DNA of 64,000 nucleotides from Brucella grignonensis. GTDB taxonomy: Bacteria; Pseudomonadota; Alphaproteobacteria; Rhizobiales; Rhizobiaceae. Under the pieces are notes generated by a model. The model was not told the DNA's origin, did not search any database, and saw nothing but the letters and a program-made list of their open reading frames with translations. Where the stretch lies: contig NZ_NNRL01000169.1 of assembly GCF_002252505.1 (NCBI RefSeq), forward strand, positions 1 to 64,000, in the 5' to 3' direction. The position numbers and the translations under genes are program-made. How positions within the stretch are numbered: position 1 is the stretch's first letter; each line of letters opens with the position of its first letter. This document shows, one piece after another, positions 8,832 to 17,064 of the stretch.

Positions 8832-8862
8832 AATGCCGGGCCAAAAGTCCGGCATTTTTTAT
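8832..8862. terminator. strong bidirectional terminator
   Basis: AATGCCGG (8832-8839) pairs with CCGGCATT (8849-8856) and runs into a T tract. The flanking A-rich left side lets it also serve the convergent small gene on the minus strand. Confidence 0.9.
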
Positions 8863-8888
8863 TCCGCATCCGCCCTTCGGCCGCAGGA

Positions 8889-9254
8889 TTATTTCATCGT
8901 AACGACGACGTAGGTCGGATAGACCTCAACGAAAATCAATGGTGTCGCGTTGATGATTGTCGCCTGATCGATTGGTGAAATGCGGACATTGGCAAGCATA
9001 TTCTCGAGCTTGGCACGATTGTCCTTGCTGCTGAAGAATTTGTCTTTTTCATCTTCTGCATCGACTTTGCCAAACTGGTGAACATTGGCGCGGTCCTGTC
9101 TGATGATGCCTGCCACTTTGCTGAGGCGCTGGCCGGATGAGCTATAATGATCGCGCTCGCTTAAACGGGCGTAATAAGTGTCGATTGGTTTCTCAGCGGC
9201 TGTCGCCGTTCCTGTAACCGCCAGCACCATGGCTGCCATGATAGTCGAGCGCAT
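8889..9254 (-). CDS. small exported protein of unknown function
   Basis: A 121-residue protein with a clear Sec signal peptide (MRSTIMAAMVLAVTGTATAA, cleavage after about residue 20). The mature part is about 100 residues, charged in the middle (VDAEDEKDKFFSSKDNR) with a hydrophobic C-terminus (PLIFVEVYPTYVVVTMK). I do not recognise a domain. It is preceded by an AGGAGA ribosome site and stands alone between a permease and a regulator on its own promoter. Location is presumably periplasmic. Confidence 0.7.
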   Translation of the reverse strand: MRSTIMAAMVLAVTGTATAAEKPIDTYYARLSERDHYSSSGQRLSKVAGIIRQDRANVHQFGKVDAEDEKDKFFSSKDNRAKLENMLANVRISPIDQATIINATPLIFVEVYPTYVVVTMK

Positions 9255-9466
9255 GATATCTCCTTATATCCACCTCAACCACTAGCAGTTTCGGATGTGT
9301 TATTCAGTCTATTCCTGGCGTTTTACCCGAATTTTTATGGCAATGCAGTAACGGGTGAGTAATCAGCCGCATCGCAGGTCATTGCAGATCAGTTTATTCC
9401 GTAATGCAACTGAATCTCTGATTGTCAAAAAATCAGCCGCATTTTCATTACGCTATCACCTTGGAT

Positions 9467-10522
9467 CTACAAATCACGTCTCGCCACCGTCTGGCGCTCA
9501 ATGAGCTTAAAGCCAACATCAACGAGTGAAGATGATGCGGGACGTTCATCTGCATCGCCTTTTTCGAAAAGATTGAGCAGTAATTCGCCCGTTTTCACAC
9601 CAATTCCGATCGCGTCGATACGTATTGTCGTGATCGCAGGAACCGACTGACGTGCGATATCGAAATCGCCAAAACCCATTAGGGACAATTGCTCAGGCAC
9701 TCTAATGCCACGACGATGGCATTCCATAAGTGCTCCAAATGCCGAGATGTCCGATACTGCGAAGACAGCGTCTACATCGGGTGCGCGCTCAAGCAAAGTC
9801 GATATGGTGCGGGCCCCATGGTCGTGTGAAACGGGTGCCGTTCCTTCGCGTACGATCAGTTCGTCACTCATCCCCGCCTCCCGTAAAGCAGAGGCGAAGC
9901 CCATTAATCGGCTTTCACCACGCAAGTCGATAGCGTCGGCATCTGTGCGCGAGCCGAGTGCGCCAATGCGCCGATGTCCGAGTGACAAGAGGTATCGTGC
10001 GGCAGCGCGTCCAACTTCATAGTTGGAGAATCCAACCGAATGATCAATCGGCTTGTCGGGCTTGCCCCATATTTCGATGATCGGAATATCAGCGCGCAGC
10101 AGCATTTCAGTGGCTGCTTTCGTGTGAACCGTTCCCGCGACTACAATTGCATCGGGGCGGCGCTCAAGCATGGCACGAATGATGCGCTCTTCTTCCTCCA
10201 ACTTATACATCGTGAAGCCGATCAGCAGCTGATAGCCTTTCGGACGCAAAGATTCTGCCAGTCCTTGAGCTGTATCGGCGAAGTTCGAGTTCGTCAGGGT
10301 TGGCAGAATGGCCGTGATGAAGTTGGTGCGTCGGGAAGAGAGGCTGCCCGCTACCCGGTCTGGAACGTAACTCAGTTGTTCAATGGCTTCCATCACCCGC
10401 TTGCGGGTGGCTTCAGACACCAGATCCGGGTCTGCGAGAACGCGTGACACAGTCATTTGCGATACGCCCGCGAGGCGGGAGACGTCTCGCATGGTTGCTT
10501 TTCTGGCGGGCGAGGTGATCAT
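9467..10522 (-). CDS. LacI/GntR-type transcriptional repressor of the aldonate island
   Basis: A 351-residue LacI-family protein. The helix-turn-helix and hinge lie at about 10-65 (MRDVSRLAGVSQMTVSRVL, then YVPDRVAGSL), and a periplasmic-binding-protein-like sensor occupies about 70-340. The sensor shows the GntR-like IWGKPDKPIDHSVGFSNYEVGRAAARYL and LMGFGDFDIARQ segments. Its GntR-like character fits three nearby palindromes of the ATGTTATCGATAACAT type, close to the known GntR/IdnR operator consensus. It is expected to repress the transporter, idnO and idnD operons until an aldonate or derived sugar acid binds. Its own gene is followed by the small barrel protein gene upstream in the same direction. 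Confidence 0.88.
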   Translation of the reverse strand: MITSPARKATMRDVSRLAGVSQMTVSRVLADPDLVSEATRKRVMEAIEQLSYVPDRVAGSLSSRRTNFITAILPTLTNSNFADTAQGLAESLRPKGYQLLIGFTMYKLEEEERIIRAMLERRPDAIVVAGTVHTKAATEMLLRADIPIIEIWGKPDKPIDHSVGFSNYEVGRAAARYLLSLGHRRIGALGSRTDADAIDLRGESRLMGFASALREAGMSDELIVREGTAPVSHDHGARTISTLLERAPDVDAVFAVSDISAFGALMECHRRGIRVPEQLSLMGFGDFDIARQSVPAITTIRIDAIGIGVKTGELLLNLFEKGDADERPASSSLVDVGFKLIERQTVARRDL

Positions 10523-10550
10523 GCAAAGTCCTGTTTGATCGGTTGGTTTA

Positions 10551-10895
10551 TCAGACGGTCAGCGTCGCGTCAGTTGTCGGTATCTGCTCATAGACGACAT
10601 GATAGAAACGACCGTCAAACATTTCCATCATCCGGTCTGTGATGACACGCCCTTCAAGCCGTACCGGCGAAGCCAAGGCTTCCTCGACCGCCGCCATCGA
10701 CGGATAATCTATTTCCTGCACCATGGCGATAGACGGCGAACCGGGGTCCACATTCAACATGCGCATGACCCGCACCGCTTGCGCGTTTGGCATGCGCTTC
10801 CAGACTGGAAGCAACTCTTCTTTCACGATGCGAAAAAAATCCTCCTCGCGTCCAGGATGGATTGTGCCTTCAAAAATTGCTGAACGTGTATGCAT
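10551..10895 (-). CDS. small dimeric alpha/beta-barrel-like protein
   Basis: A 114-residue protein resembling the ferredoxin-like monooxygenase/EthD-type dimeric barrel group. It opens with a FEGTIHPGREEDFFRIVKEELLPVWKRMP strand-helix unit, has a central MVQEIDYPSMAAVEEAL unit and ends VITDRMMEMFDGRFYHVVYEQ. The exact family and reaction are unknown. The start at 10895 is preferred to longer frames because AGGGAA stands 8 bases before the ATG. It lies upstream of the LacI-type regulator gene in the same direction. Operator-like palindrome 10929-10944 stands just upstream, so it probably belongs to the aldonate regulon. Confidence 0.65.
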   Translation of the reverse strand: MHTRSAIFEGTIHPGREEDFFRIVKEELLPVWKRMPNAQAVRVMRMLNVDPGSPSIAMVQEIDYPSMAAVEEALASPVRLEGRVITDRMMEMFDGRFYHVVYEQIPTTDATLTV

Positions 10896-10928
10896 GACGG
10901 GTTCCCTAGTACTCGTTTTTATGTTGCA

Positions 10929-10944
10929 ATGATATCGATAACAT
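10929..10944. promoter_or_regulatory. GntR-like operator, copy 1
   Basis: ATGATATCGATAACAT differs at one position from the perfect palindrome ATGTTATCGATAACAT. It stands 34 bases upstream of the small barrel protein start, in the divergent region shared with the ABC transporter operon. Confidence 0.75.
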
Positions 10945-11115
10945 GCACTATTGCAAGCAACAAGAATGGGAATGCATAACTTCACAGCGGGTAATTGGAT
11001 TTCGGCGCTGATTTTCAGCGCAACCAACAGATCAGGAGAATTTGACCTGCTGTTGTTACGGGAGAGAAGCTTGATATCTAACAGGGTTTAAGGGGTGCAA
11101 TTTCGTGAATTGACG

Positions 11116-11131
11116 ATGTTATCGAAAACAT
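11116..11131. promoter_or_regulatory. GntR-like operator, copy 2
   Basis: ATGTTATCGAAAACAT, one mismatch from the perfect palindrome. It lies about 100 bases upstream of the binding-protein start at 11229. A further half-site, ATAACAT, follows at 11138-11144. Confidence 0.75.
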
Positions 11132-11228
11132 CGATCAATAACATCAGAGCGAATGTCAACGTATAACGATGATGCCTCGCTTTCATTCAGGGAGGGTTGA
11201 GTGAAGGCGGGAAACTGGAGGAGAAATC

Positions 11229-12026
11229 ATGCGTATTCTGAAAACAATTCGTAATTTGGCCATGGGCTTAACAATGGCTGGCATGTTCGGCATGGCCGAT
11301 GCCCATGCTGTATCCATTAGCGATATTTCGGCTCGTGGCACGGTCAAAATTGGCGTGCTGACAGGTGCCCCGCCGATGGGGATGGTTGATGAAAAGGGTA
11401 ATCCAGCAGGATACGACGTCGATGTCGCCAATCTGCTTGGTACCTATCTTAATCTCCCGGTTGAACTGGTTCCGTTAACACCGCCAGCACGTATCCCGGC
11501 GCTGCAAACCGGCAAGGTTGATTTCCTCGTTGCTACGCTTTCTCCAACGGGCGAGCGTGCAAAAACGGTGATGTTCACGCAGCCATACAACGCTTTTAAT
11601 ATGGATATCATTTCTGGTCCGGATCAGAATTTTGCCAAGCTTGAAGATCTTGCAGGTAAGCGCGTGTCGGTAAACCGTGGTTCGACCCAGGAAACAGCGC
11701 TCCGCAAAGCTGCGATCCAGGGGCTTGAAATCGTTGTCTATGAAGATGATTCAACGAGTGCCCAGGCTCTGATTGCCGGACAGGTAGACGCCGTGGCGCT
11801 ACCTTCAACGGTTGGCGAAGCGATTATCAAACAGCGTCCCGAAGCAGGCCTCAAGGTCGGTTTCACCTTCTTCAAACAGGGCAATTCCATGGCGACCAAG
11901 CTTGAAGATTTCGAGCTTCGTCAATGGTTGAACACGGCAATCTATCTGATGAAGATTTCAGGCGATCTGGACAAGATTGCGGTGAAGTGGACGGGTCGTC
12001 CGATGCCCGACCTACCATCATTCTGA
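11229..12026 (+). CDS. ABC transporter substrate-binding protein, polar amino acid (family 3) class
   Basis: A 265-residue protein with a signal peptide (about 1-27, ending GMADAHA) and an SBP_bac_3 fold: GTVKIGVLTGAPPMGMVDEKGNPAGYDVDVA, then DFLVATLSPTGERAKTVMFTQPY with the ligand-type arginine. The class usually binds amino acids. Here the operon is controlled by aldonate-type operators and is followed by hydroxyacid dehydrogenases, so the ligand may be a sugar acid or an amino-acid-like derivative of one. A GGAGGAG site precedes the ATG. A hairpin between this gene and the permease genes would favour more binding protein than membrane subunits. Confidence 0.85.
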   Translation: MRILKTIRNLAMGLTMAGMFGMADAHAVSISDISARGTVKIGVLTGAPPMGMVDEKGNPAGYDVDVANLLGTYLNLPVELVPLTPPARIPALQTGKVDFLVATLSPTGERAKTVMFTQPYNAFNMDIISGPDQNFAKLEDLAGKRVSVNRGSTQETALRKAAIQGLEIVVYEDDSTSAQALIAGQVDAVALPSTVGEAIIKQRPEAGLKVGFTFFKQGNSMATKLEDFELRQWLNTAIYLMKISGDLDKIAVKWTGRPMPDLPSF

Positions 12027-12034
12027 TTGTTTCG

Positions 12035-12067
12035 CCGTCGGTGCCCCAAAGCACCGACGGATTTCTT
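12035..12067 (+). terminator. intercistronic hairpin (attenuator)
   Basis: CCGTCGGTGC (12035-12044) pairs perfectly with GCACCGACGG (12051-12060) and is followed by ATTTCTT. It lies between the binding-protein gene and the permease gene, the usual place for partial termination or 3'-end protection. Confidence 0.75.
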
Positions 12068-12124
12068 CACATCGTTGCATAAAAGAATCCGCACAAGCGC
12101 TGTTATTCAGCGGGAGGCCGGACC

Positions 12125-12829
12125 ATGTCCTACACTTTTCAGTTCGGAGTCATCGCTCAATATCAGGATGCTCTGCTGGCAGGCATTTGGCTGACAATCA
12201 AGCTGTCGGTCATGTCTATCGTTTTGGGTTGCGCGGGTGGCGTTTTGTTCGCTTCGCTGCGTTCGATGAACAGCGGCATAATTCGCTTTCTGGTTGATGC
12301 CTATGTCGAAATCATCCGCAATACGCCATTCCTGGTGCAATTGTTCATCATCTATTTCGGGTTGCCTGCCGTGGGCTTCCGTGTGGGTGCCGAAGTTGCC
12401 GCCCTCATTGGCATGACAATCAACCTCACAGCCTATTCTACGGAAATCATCCGCTCAGGTATTGAGGCTGTCCATAAATCGCAGATTGAGGCGGGTGAGG
12501 CGCTGGGTTTCACGCGATTGCAGATTTATCGCCATGTGATCATTCTGCCAGCCTTGGCAAAGGTCTATCCGGCTTTGTGCAGCCAGTTCGTGTTGATGAT
12601 GCTCGCATCCAGCGTTTGCTCGGTTATTTCAACGCAGGAGCTGGCCGCATCCGCTGCCTTTGTTGAATCCCAGACCTACCGCTCATTCGAGGTCTATATC
12701 GTCGTAACCCTGATTTATCTGGGACTGGCATTGTGTTTGCGCGCAGTCCTTGCACTGGTCGGGCTTTGGCTGTTTGGCCGTCGTGTCGCCCGTCGTGCGG
12801 TTGTAGCAATTCCGGAGGCGTCAGCATGA
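12125..12829 (+). CDS. ABC transporter permease, HisM/HisQ type (first subunit)
   Basis: A 234-residue inner-membrane permease with about five spans. It has the family EAA-type loop SGIEAVHKSQIEAGEALGFTRLQIYRHVILPALAKVYPAL and the N-terminal GIWLTIKLSVMSIVLG span. The segment VEIIRNTPFLVQLFIIYFGLP is typical of polar amino acid importers. It pairs with the next permease and the ATPase to form the importer. Its end overlaps the next gene by 4 bases (ATGA). Confidence 0.88.
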   Translation: MSYTFQFGVIAQYQDALLAGIWLTIKLSVMSIVLGCAGGVLFASLRSMNSGIIRFLVDAYVEIIRNTPFLVQLFIIYFGLPAVGFRVGAEVAALIGMTINLTAYSTEIIRSGIEAVHKSQIEAGEALGFTRLQIYRHVIILPALAKVYPALCSQFVLMMLASSVCSVISTQELAASAAFVESQTYRSFEVYIVVTLIYLGLALCLRAVLALVGLWLFGRRVARRAVVAIPEASA

Positions 12830-13473
12830 CTTTTCGCAGCTTCGGACCAGACGAATTTCTGTTTCTGCTTGCGGGCTTGCATTGGACGGTACTACTGACC
12901 GCTATCGCATTGATTGGCGGCGGCATTGCTGGCTTTTTAATCGCGCTGGCCCGTGTTTCAACAATCAAATGGCTGCGTGTGGTCGCTGGCACTTATATCC
13001 AGATCATTCAGGGTATCCCCGTGCTGATGATCCTGTTTCTCTCTTACTATGGTTTGAGCCTCGCAGGATTTGATCTGCATCCACTGGTCGCTGCCGGAGC
13101 GTCGATGTCAATCTATGCGTCGGGCTATCTGGCAGAAATCTGGCGCGGTTGCATTCAGTCAGTTCCCAAACAGCAATGGGAAGCATCTGAGTCACTCGCT
13201 ATGACGCGTGCTCAGCAGTATCGTTATGTGATCCTGCCGCAGGCTGTCCGTATTTCCTTGCCGTCAACGGTCGGTTTTGCCGTACAGGTCGTCAAGAACA
13301 CCTCGATCGCGTCGATTATCGGCTTTGTCGAACTGGCCCGGGCAGGCACGCTCATCAATAATGCAACGTTCCAACCATTCCGCGTCTTTGTGGTGGTCGC
13401 AGCGCTTTATTTTGCCGTTTGCTACCCATTGTCATTGCTATCGCGCTGGCTGGAAAGGAGGCTCAATGTCTGA
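12826..13473 (+). CDS. ABC transporter permease, HisM/HisQ type (second subunit)
   Basis: A 215-residue permease starting at the ATGA overlap with the preceding gene; the longer open frame upstream has no family resemblance. It carries TYIQIIQGIPVLMILFLSYYGLSLAGF and the cytoplasmic coupling loop SVPKQQWEASESLAMTRAQQYRYVILPQAVRISLPS, which docks on the ATPase. Likely five membrane spans. It forms a heterodimer with the upstream permease. Confidence 0.88.
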   Translation: MTFRSFGPDEFLFLLAGLHWTVLLTAIALIGGGIAGFLIALARVSTIKWLRVVAGTYIQIIQGIPVLMILFLSYYGLSLAGFDLHPLVAAGASMSIYASGYLAEIWRGCIQSVPKQQWEASESLAMTRAQQYRYVILPQAVRISLPSTVGFAVQVVKNTSIASIIGFVELARAGTLINNATFQPFRVFVVVAALYFAVCYPLSLLSRWLERRLNV

Positions 13474-14197
13474 AGTCGTCATTAAGAATGTTCACAAGAG
13501 TTTCGGCAATGTCGAAGTCCTCAAAGGTGTCTCGCTTGCAGTTGAACGCGGTGAAGTTTTTGCCCTTATCGGTCGTTCAGGCTCGGGGAAAAGCACATTG
13601 CTGCGCTGCATCAATGGGCTCGAAAAGATCAACTCTGGCGAGATCGAAATCGCTGGTCATAAAGTGACCAGTGACGCCGCTCAGTTGCGTAAATTGCGCA
13701 AAGATGTGGGCATCGTCTTTCAAAGCTACAACCTGTTTCCGCATCTGACAGTTGGGGAAAACATCATGCTCGCGCCGAAAATCGTGAAGGATGTTCCAAA
13801 AGCAGATGCGAGAAAAAAAGCCGAGGAGGTTTTGAAACTCGTCGGGCTTTCGGAAAAATTCGATGCTTATCCGGATCAATTGTCGGGTGGTCAGCAGCAG
13901 CGTGTTGCTATTGCCCGTTCTTTGGCGATGCAGCCCAAGGTGATGCTGTTCGACGAAGTGACGTCAGCACTTGATCCGGAACTCACGGAAGAAGTGCTGA
14001 ATGTGATGGAGGAACTGGCACGCGGTGGCATGACGATGATCCTTGTCACGCACGAAATGGCATTTGCCAGACGTGTCGCGACGAAAACCATCTTCATGCA
14101 TCAAGGCACGATCTGGGAAGAGGGGCCTTCAGCCGAGCTGTTTGCCAATCCCAAGACGGCTGAACTTCGTCAGTTCGTTAAATCTGACGTCAAATAG
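13466..14197 (+). CDS. ABC transporter ATP-binding protein, polar amino acid class
   Basis: A 243-residue ATPase with Walker A GRSGSGKST (near 36), the Q-loop FQSYNLFPHLTVGENI, signature [16 protein letters not shown], Walker B VMLFDEV and the H-loop VTHEMAFARRVA. In Walker B the usual DEPTSALD reads DEVTSALD, a mild deviation (Val for Pro). The ATG overlaps the end of the second permease gene by 8 bases and is preceded by AAAGGAGG, so expression is tightly coupled. It energises the importer from the cytoplasmic side. Confidence 0.92.
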   Translation: MSEVVIKNVHKSFGNVEVLKGVSLAVERGEVFALIGRSGSGKSTLLRCINGLEKINSGEIEIAGHKVTSDAAQLRKLRKDVGIVFQSYNLFPHLTVGENIMLAPKIVKDVPKADARKKAEEVLKLVGLSEKFDAYPDQLSGGQQQRVAIARSLAMQPKVMLFDEVTSALDPELTEEVLNVMEELARGGMTMILVTHEMAFARRVATKTIFMHQGTIWEEGPSAELFANPKTAELRQFVKSDVK

Positions 14198-14227
14198 CTC
14201 CCGAAATATCCATTGAAGAGAAATAGT

Positions 14228-15163
14228 ATGTCCGTTGAAATACTCCAGCTTTGCCCATTGATCCCCGCAATGGAGCAAAGCCTGAACGAGCAGTATAAAG
14301 TCCATCGCTGGTTCGAGATTGCAGATCAGAATGCGTTTCTGAATGCCCATGCCGACAAGATCAAAGGCGTTGTCACCGGTGGTCATATTGGGATTCCCAA
14401 TGAATTGGCAGACCGCTTGTCCACGCTTGAAATCGTCGCCATCAATGGTGTTGGGTTTGACAAGGTCGATCTGCCAAAGGCCCGCCAAAGAGGGTATCGT
14501 GTTTCAAACACGCCTGATGTTTTGACAACCGATGTTGCTGATACGGCGATTGGTCTCATCATTGCACAGGCGCGCCACATTGCGACCGCTGATGCCCATG
14601 TCCGTAAGGGCAGTTGGCCAAAAGCGGAAATCGGGCTTGGTACGCGCGTCAGTGGGCGGCGATATGGGATATTTGGCTTAGGCCGTATCGGCAAGGCAAT
14701 AGCCCGACGGTTGGAAGGCTTTGATGGGCGGATCAGCTATACGGGCAGGGCAAAGCAGGATGTTGCTTACGACTATTACCCAAGCCTTCTGGAGCTTGCG
14801 CAGAACTGCGATGTTCTGGTGATCGCCGCTGCAGCAAGTGCTGAAACCCGACATGCGATCAATGTCGACGTACTTGCGGCCCTTGGGCCAAATGGTGTGC
14901 TGATCAATATCGCGCGTGGTTCGCTTGTCGATGAAGTGGCGCTGGTTAAGGCGTTGCAATCCGGACAACTTGGCGGTGCCGGGCTTGATGTCTTTGAGAA
15001 TGAGCCAACGGTTCCCGCTGAACTTTTCGACATGCCCAATGTGGTGCTTACACCGCATATCGGCAGTGGAACGCATCAGACCCGAAAGGCAATGGCGGAT
15101 CTGGTCTTGGCAAATCTGAGCGCGCACTTCAGCGGCAAAGAACTGGTGACTCCGGTCGTCTAG
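14228..15163 (+). CDS. D-2-hydroxyacid dehydrogenase family (GhrB / 2-ketoaldonate reductase-like)
   Basis: A 311-residue NAD(P)-dependent enzyme. The N-terminal catalytic half ends in VAINGVGFDKVDL, and the nucleotide-binding half begins YGIFGLGRIGKAIARRLEGF (near 146). The catalytic triad is visible as Arg230 in NIARGSLVDE, Glu259 in FENEP and His277 in LTPHIGSGT. Relatives reduce glyoxylate, hydroxypyruvate or 2-keto-D-gluconate. Beside idnD and idnO a 2-ketoaldonate reductase role is attractive, but this is inference. The ATG at 14228 has GAAGAGA before it; an upstream in-frame TTG lacks support. The stop codon lies inside a TAGAGCG-bounded repeat. Confidence 0.82.
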   Translation: MSVEILQLCPLIPAMEQSLNEQYKVHRWFEIADQNAFLNAHADKIKGVVTGGHIGIPNELADRLSTLEIVAINGVGFDKVDLPKARQRGYRVSNTPDVLTTDVADTAIGLIIAQARHIATADAHVRKGSWPKAEIGLGTRVSGRRYGIFGLGRIGKAIARRLEGFDGRISYTGRAKQDVAYDYYPSLLELAQNCDVLVIAAAASAETRHAINVDVLAALGPNGVLINIARGSLVDEVALVKALQSGQLGGAGLDVFENEPTVPAELFDMPNVVLTPHIGSGTHQTRKAMADLVLANLSAHFSGKELVTPVV

Positions 15164-15202
15164 AGCGCCGTGCGCCCTCTTGGGCGCACAAAGGTCGCTC
15201 TA
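15161..15202. repeat. TAGAGCG-bounded intergenic palindrome, also a terminator-like stem
   Basis: TAGAGCG (15161-15167) pairs with CGCTCTA (15196-15202). Nested inside is a perfect GTGCGCCC/GGGCGCAC stem (15170-15177 with 15182-15189). The TAG that opens the repeat is the stop codon of the hydroxyacid dehydrogenase. The same ends occur near 60.1 kb. Confidence 0.7.
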
Positions 15203-15253
15203 ACAGTTTAAATTATGCAGTAGCCGAGCATTTCGAGCAGGCTGAAAACAATG

Positions 15254-15278
15254 AAGGCGGCCAATGGCCGCCTTTCTT
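15254..15278. terminator. bidirectional terminator
   Basis: AAGGCGGCC (15254-15262) and GGCCGCCTT (15266-15274) form a perfect 9-base stem with a 3-base loop, flanked by T-rich sequence. It separates the convergent hydroxyacid dehydrogenase and beta-hydroxyacid dehydrogenase genes. Confidence 0.75.
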
Positions 15279-16161
15279 ACGATAACTTGCCGTCGAGCAG
15301 GCGCATCATCTCGGCGGAATCCCTATCGCCCAATCCTGCTGCGCAGAGAAGTCTGTGAATTTCAACCACCTGACCTGTCATCGGTAGCGGGGTCTTCGTC
15401 TTCATGGCGAAAGCCTGAAGCGAGTCCAGATCTTTCAGCATATTGTCGATGCGGCCGGTGGGGCTGTAGTCGCGCGCCGCAAATTTTCCCATGAACTCCT
15501 GCATGATACGGTTATCGGCTCGCCCGCCTGCCAGTGCTTGCGGAACGATTGCCGGGTCCACGCCGCCGGCTTCTGCGAGCTTGACGGCTTCCGCCACGGC
15601 CTGAAACGCCACGGCGCAGAAAAGCTGGTTGATGAGCTTGGTTGCCTGGCCCGCTCCACTTGGGCCCATCAATGTGTAGTTGGTGCTAAGGTATTGCATC
15701 ACAGTATAGGCATGATCGAAGTCTTCTTTTTCGCCGCCTGCAACGATGGTCAACTCACCGGTCAGTGCGCGCGGTGCACCGCCAGACAGTGGGCAATCAA
15801 CCCATTTCATACCGGTTTCAGATGCGAGTTGCTTGGCCATCTTTGCAGTTTCTGACGGATCGATGGACGACATGTCGATGAGGGTTTTCCCTGCGGATGC
15901 TGCCTGTGCAACGCCGCCCTCTCCAAACACAACGCTGCGAACGATATTGGCATGGTTGAGGCTCAGTATGACAAAGTCGCTTTGTGCGGTTGCTCCAGCT
16001 GGAGATTCGGCAGCTGTTGCGCCTTTCTCGACAAGCTTGGTTACCTTATCGGTATCCAAGTCAAAAATTCTCACACTATTGCCAGTTTCAAGCAATCGGG
16101 TGGCGATTGCCGTGCCCATGATGCCTGCGCCAACGACAGCGACATTTGAAGTCTTGCTCAT
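15277..16161 (-). CDS. beta-hydroxyacid dehydrogenase (3-hydroxyisobutyrate / tartronate semialdehyde reductase family)
   Basis: A 294-residue enzyme with an N-terminal dinucleotide motif VAVVGAGIMGTAIATRLLE, the substrate loop DCPLSGGAPRALTGELTIVAGG and the catalytic lysine Lys175 in GQATKLINQ. The family oxidises or reduces short beta-hydroxyacids with NAD(P). The sequence does not fix the substrate; tartronate semialdehyde or a related aldonate-derived acid would fit the neighbourhood. The ATG at 16161 has GGGAGAAG before it. It lies 34 bases downstream of idnO in the same operon. Confidence 0.82.
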   Translation of the reverse strand: MSKTSNVAVVGAGIMGTAIATRLLETGNSVRIFDLDTDKVTKLVEKGATAAESPAGATAQSDFVILSLNHANIVRSVVFGEGGVAQAASAGKTLIDMSSIDPSETAKMAKQLASETGMKWVDCPLSGGAPRALTGELTIVAGGEKEDFDHAYTVMQYLSTNYTLMGPSGAGQATKLINQLFCAVAFQAVAEAVKLAEAGGVDPAIVPQALAGGRADNRIMQEFMGKFAARDYSPTGRIDNMLKDLDSLQAFAMKTKTPLPMTGQVVEIHRLLCAAGLGDRDSAEMMRLLDGKLS

Positions 16162-16195
16162 CAATCTTCTCCCATGATTGACGTGAAACCCGCGC

Positions 16196-16963
16196 TCAGA
16201 CGCTGGCGGTCATGCCACCGTCAACATGGAGTACCTGGCCGTTGACGAAGGACGAGGCGTTGCTGCTCAGATAGACCGCAGCCCCTACCAGCTCTTCCAC
16301 ATTACCCCACCGGCCTGCGGGTGTGCGCTTTTCAAGCCAGCTGGTGAACTCTGGATTGTCGACCAGTGCCTGATTGAGCGGCGTTTTGAAATAGCCAGGA
16401 GCGATAGCATTGATCTGGAGGCCATATTGGGCCCAGTCGGTGGCCATGCCGCGCGTCAGATTGCGCACAGCGCCCTTCGTTGCAGTATAGGGAGCAATGG
16501 ATGGGCGCGCCAATTCACTCTGAACTGAGGCAATATTGATAATCTTGCCGTGCTTACGCCCGATCATATGGCGTGCCACAGCTTGGCCAACATAAAAGAC
16601 GCTGGAAACATTGGTTGCAAGCAACTGCTGCCATTTGTCGTCGGGAAAGTCTTCAAGTGGCGTACGGAATTGCATGCCGGCATTATTGATAAGAATTTCG
16701 ATGAGCCCGATTTCGTGTTCAATCGCGTCGACACCTGCCTTCACTGCTTCAATATCAGTGACGTCGAAATAGGAGGCATGTGCCTTGTGGCCTGTATCTC
16801 TTAGATTTTTTACTGCTGTATCGACTTTGGTCCGGTCGCGACCGTTAATGACGACCTCGGCGCCGTGCTCTGCGAGGCCTTGAGCCAGTGCTAGGCCAAT
16901 TCCCTGGCTGGAGCCGGTTATCAGGGCCAGTTTGCCCGTCAGGTCGAAGAGCGGAAATGTCAT
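16196..16963 (-). CDS. idnO: gluconate 5-dehydrogenase-like SDR (IdnO)
   Basis: A 255-residue classical short-chain dehydrogenase: LALITGSSQGIGLALAQGLAE (cofactor glycine motif), NNAG near 91, a catalytic Ser region IINIASVQSEL, YTATKGAV (Tyr-x3-Lys) and an APGYFKT cap. The IdnO signature region MQFRTPLEDFPDDKWQQLLATNVSSVFYVGQAVARHM is characteristic. IdnO interconverts 5-keto-D-gluconate and D-gluconate in the cytoplasm, the second step of L-idonate use. A GntR-like operator lies between its start and the divergent idnD. Confidence 0.88.
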   Translation of the reverse strand: MTFPLFDLTGKLALITGSSQGIGLALAQGLAEHGAEVVINGRDRTKVDTAVKNLRDTGHKAHASYFDVTDIEAVKAGVDAIEHEIGLIEILINNAGMQFRTPLEDFPDDKWQQLLATNVSSVFYVGQAVARHMIGRKHGKIINIASVQSELARPSIAPYTATKGAVRNLTRGMATDWAQYGLQINAIAPGYFKTPLNQALVDNPEFTSWLEKRTPAGRWGNVEELVGAAVYLSSNASSFVNGQVLHVDGGMTASV

Positions 16964-17022
16964 TGGTTCCTCCCAGATATCGAAATGCTTTATCAGTCAT
17001 TGACAGTATTGTTCTTGCATAA

Positions 17023-17038
17023 ATGTTATCGATAACAT
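17023..17038. promoter_or_regulatory. GntR-like operator, copy 3 (perfect palindrome)
   Basis: ATGTTATCGATAACAT is a perfect 16-base palindrome in the divergent idnO/idnD promoter region, 60 bases upstream of idnO and 26 upstream of idnD. It closely matches the E. coli GntR/IdnR operator form. It could control both directions at once. Confidence 0.85.
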
Positions 17039-17064
17039 ATGCAAGTTAGATCAGGGAGGACCGC

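Noticed and set aside
13277-13465. Extended N-terminus of the ABC ATPase overlapping the permease gene
   Set aside because: The AAAGGAGG site and the Walker-domain start support the ATG at 13466; the upstream codons are the permease gene read in another frame.
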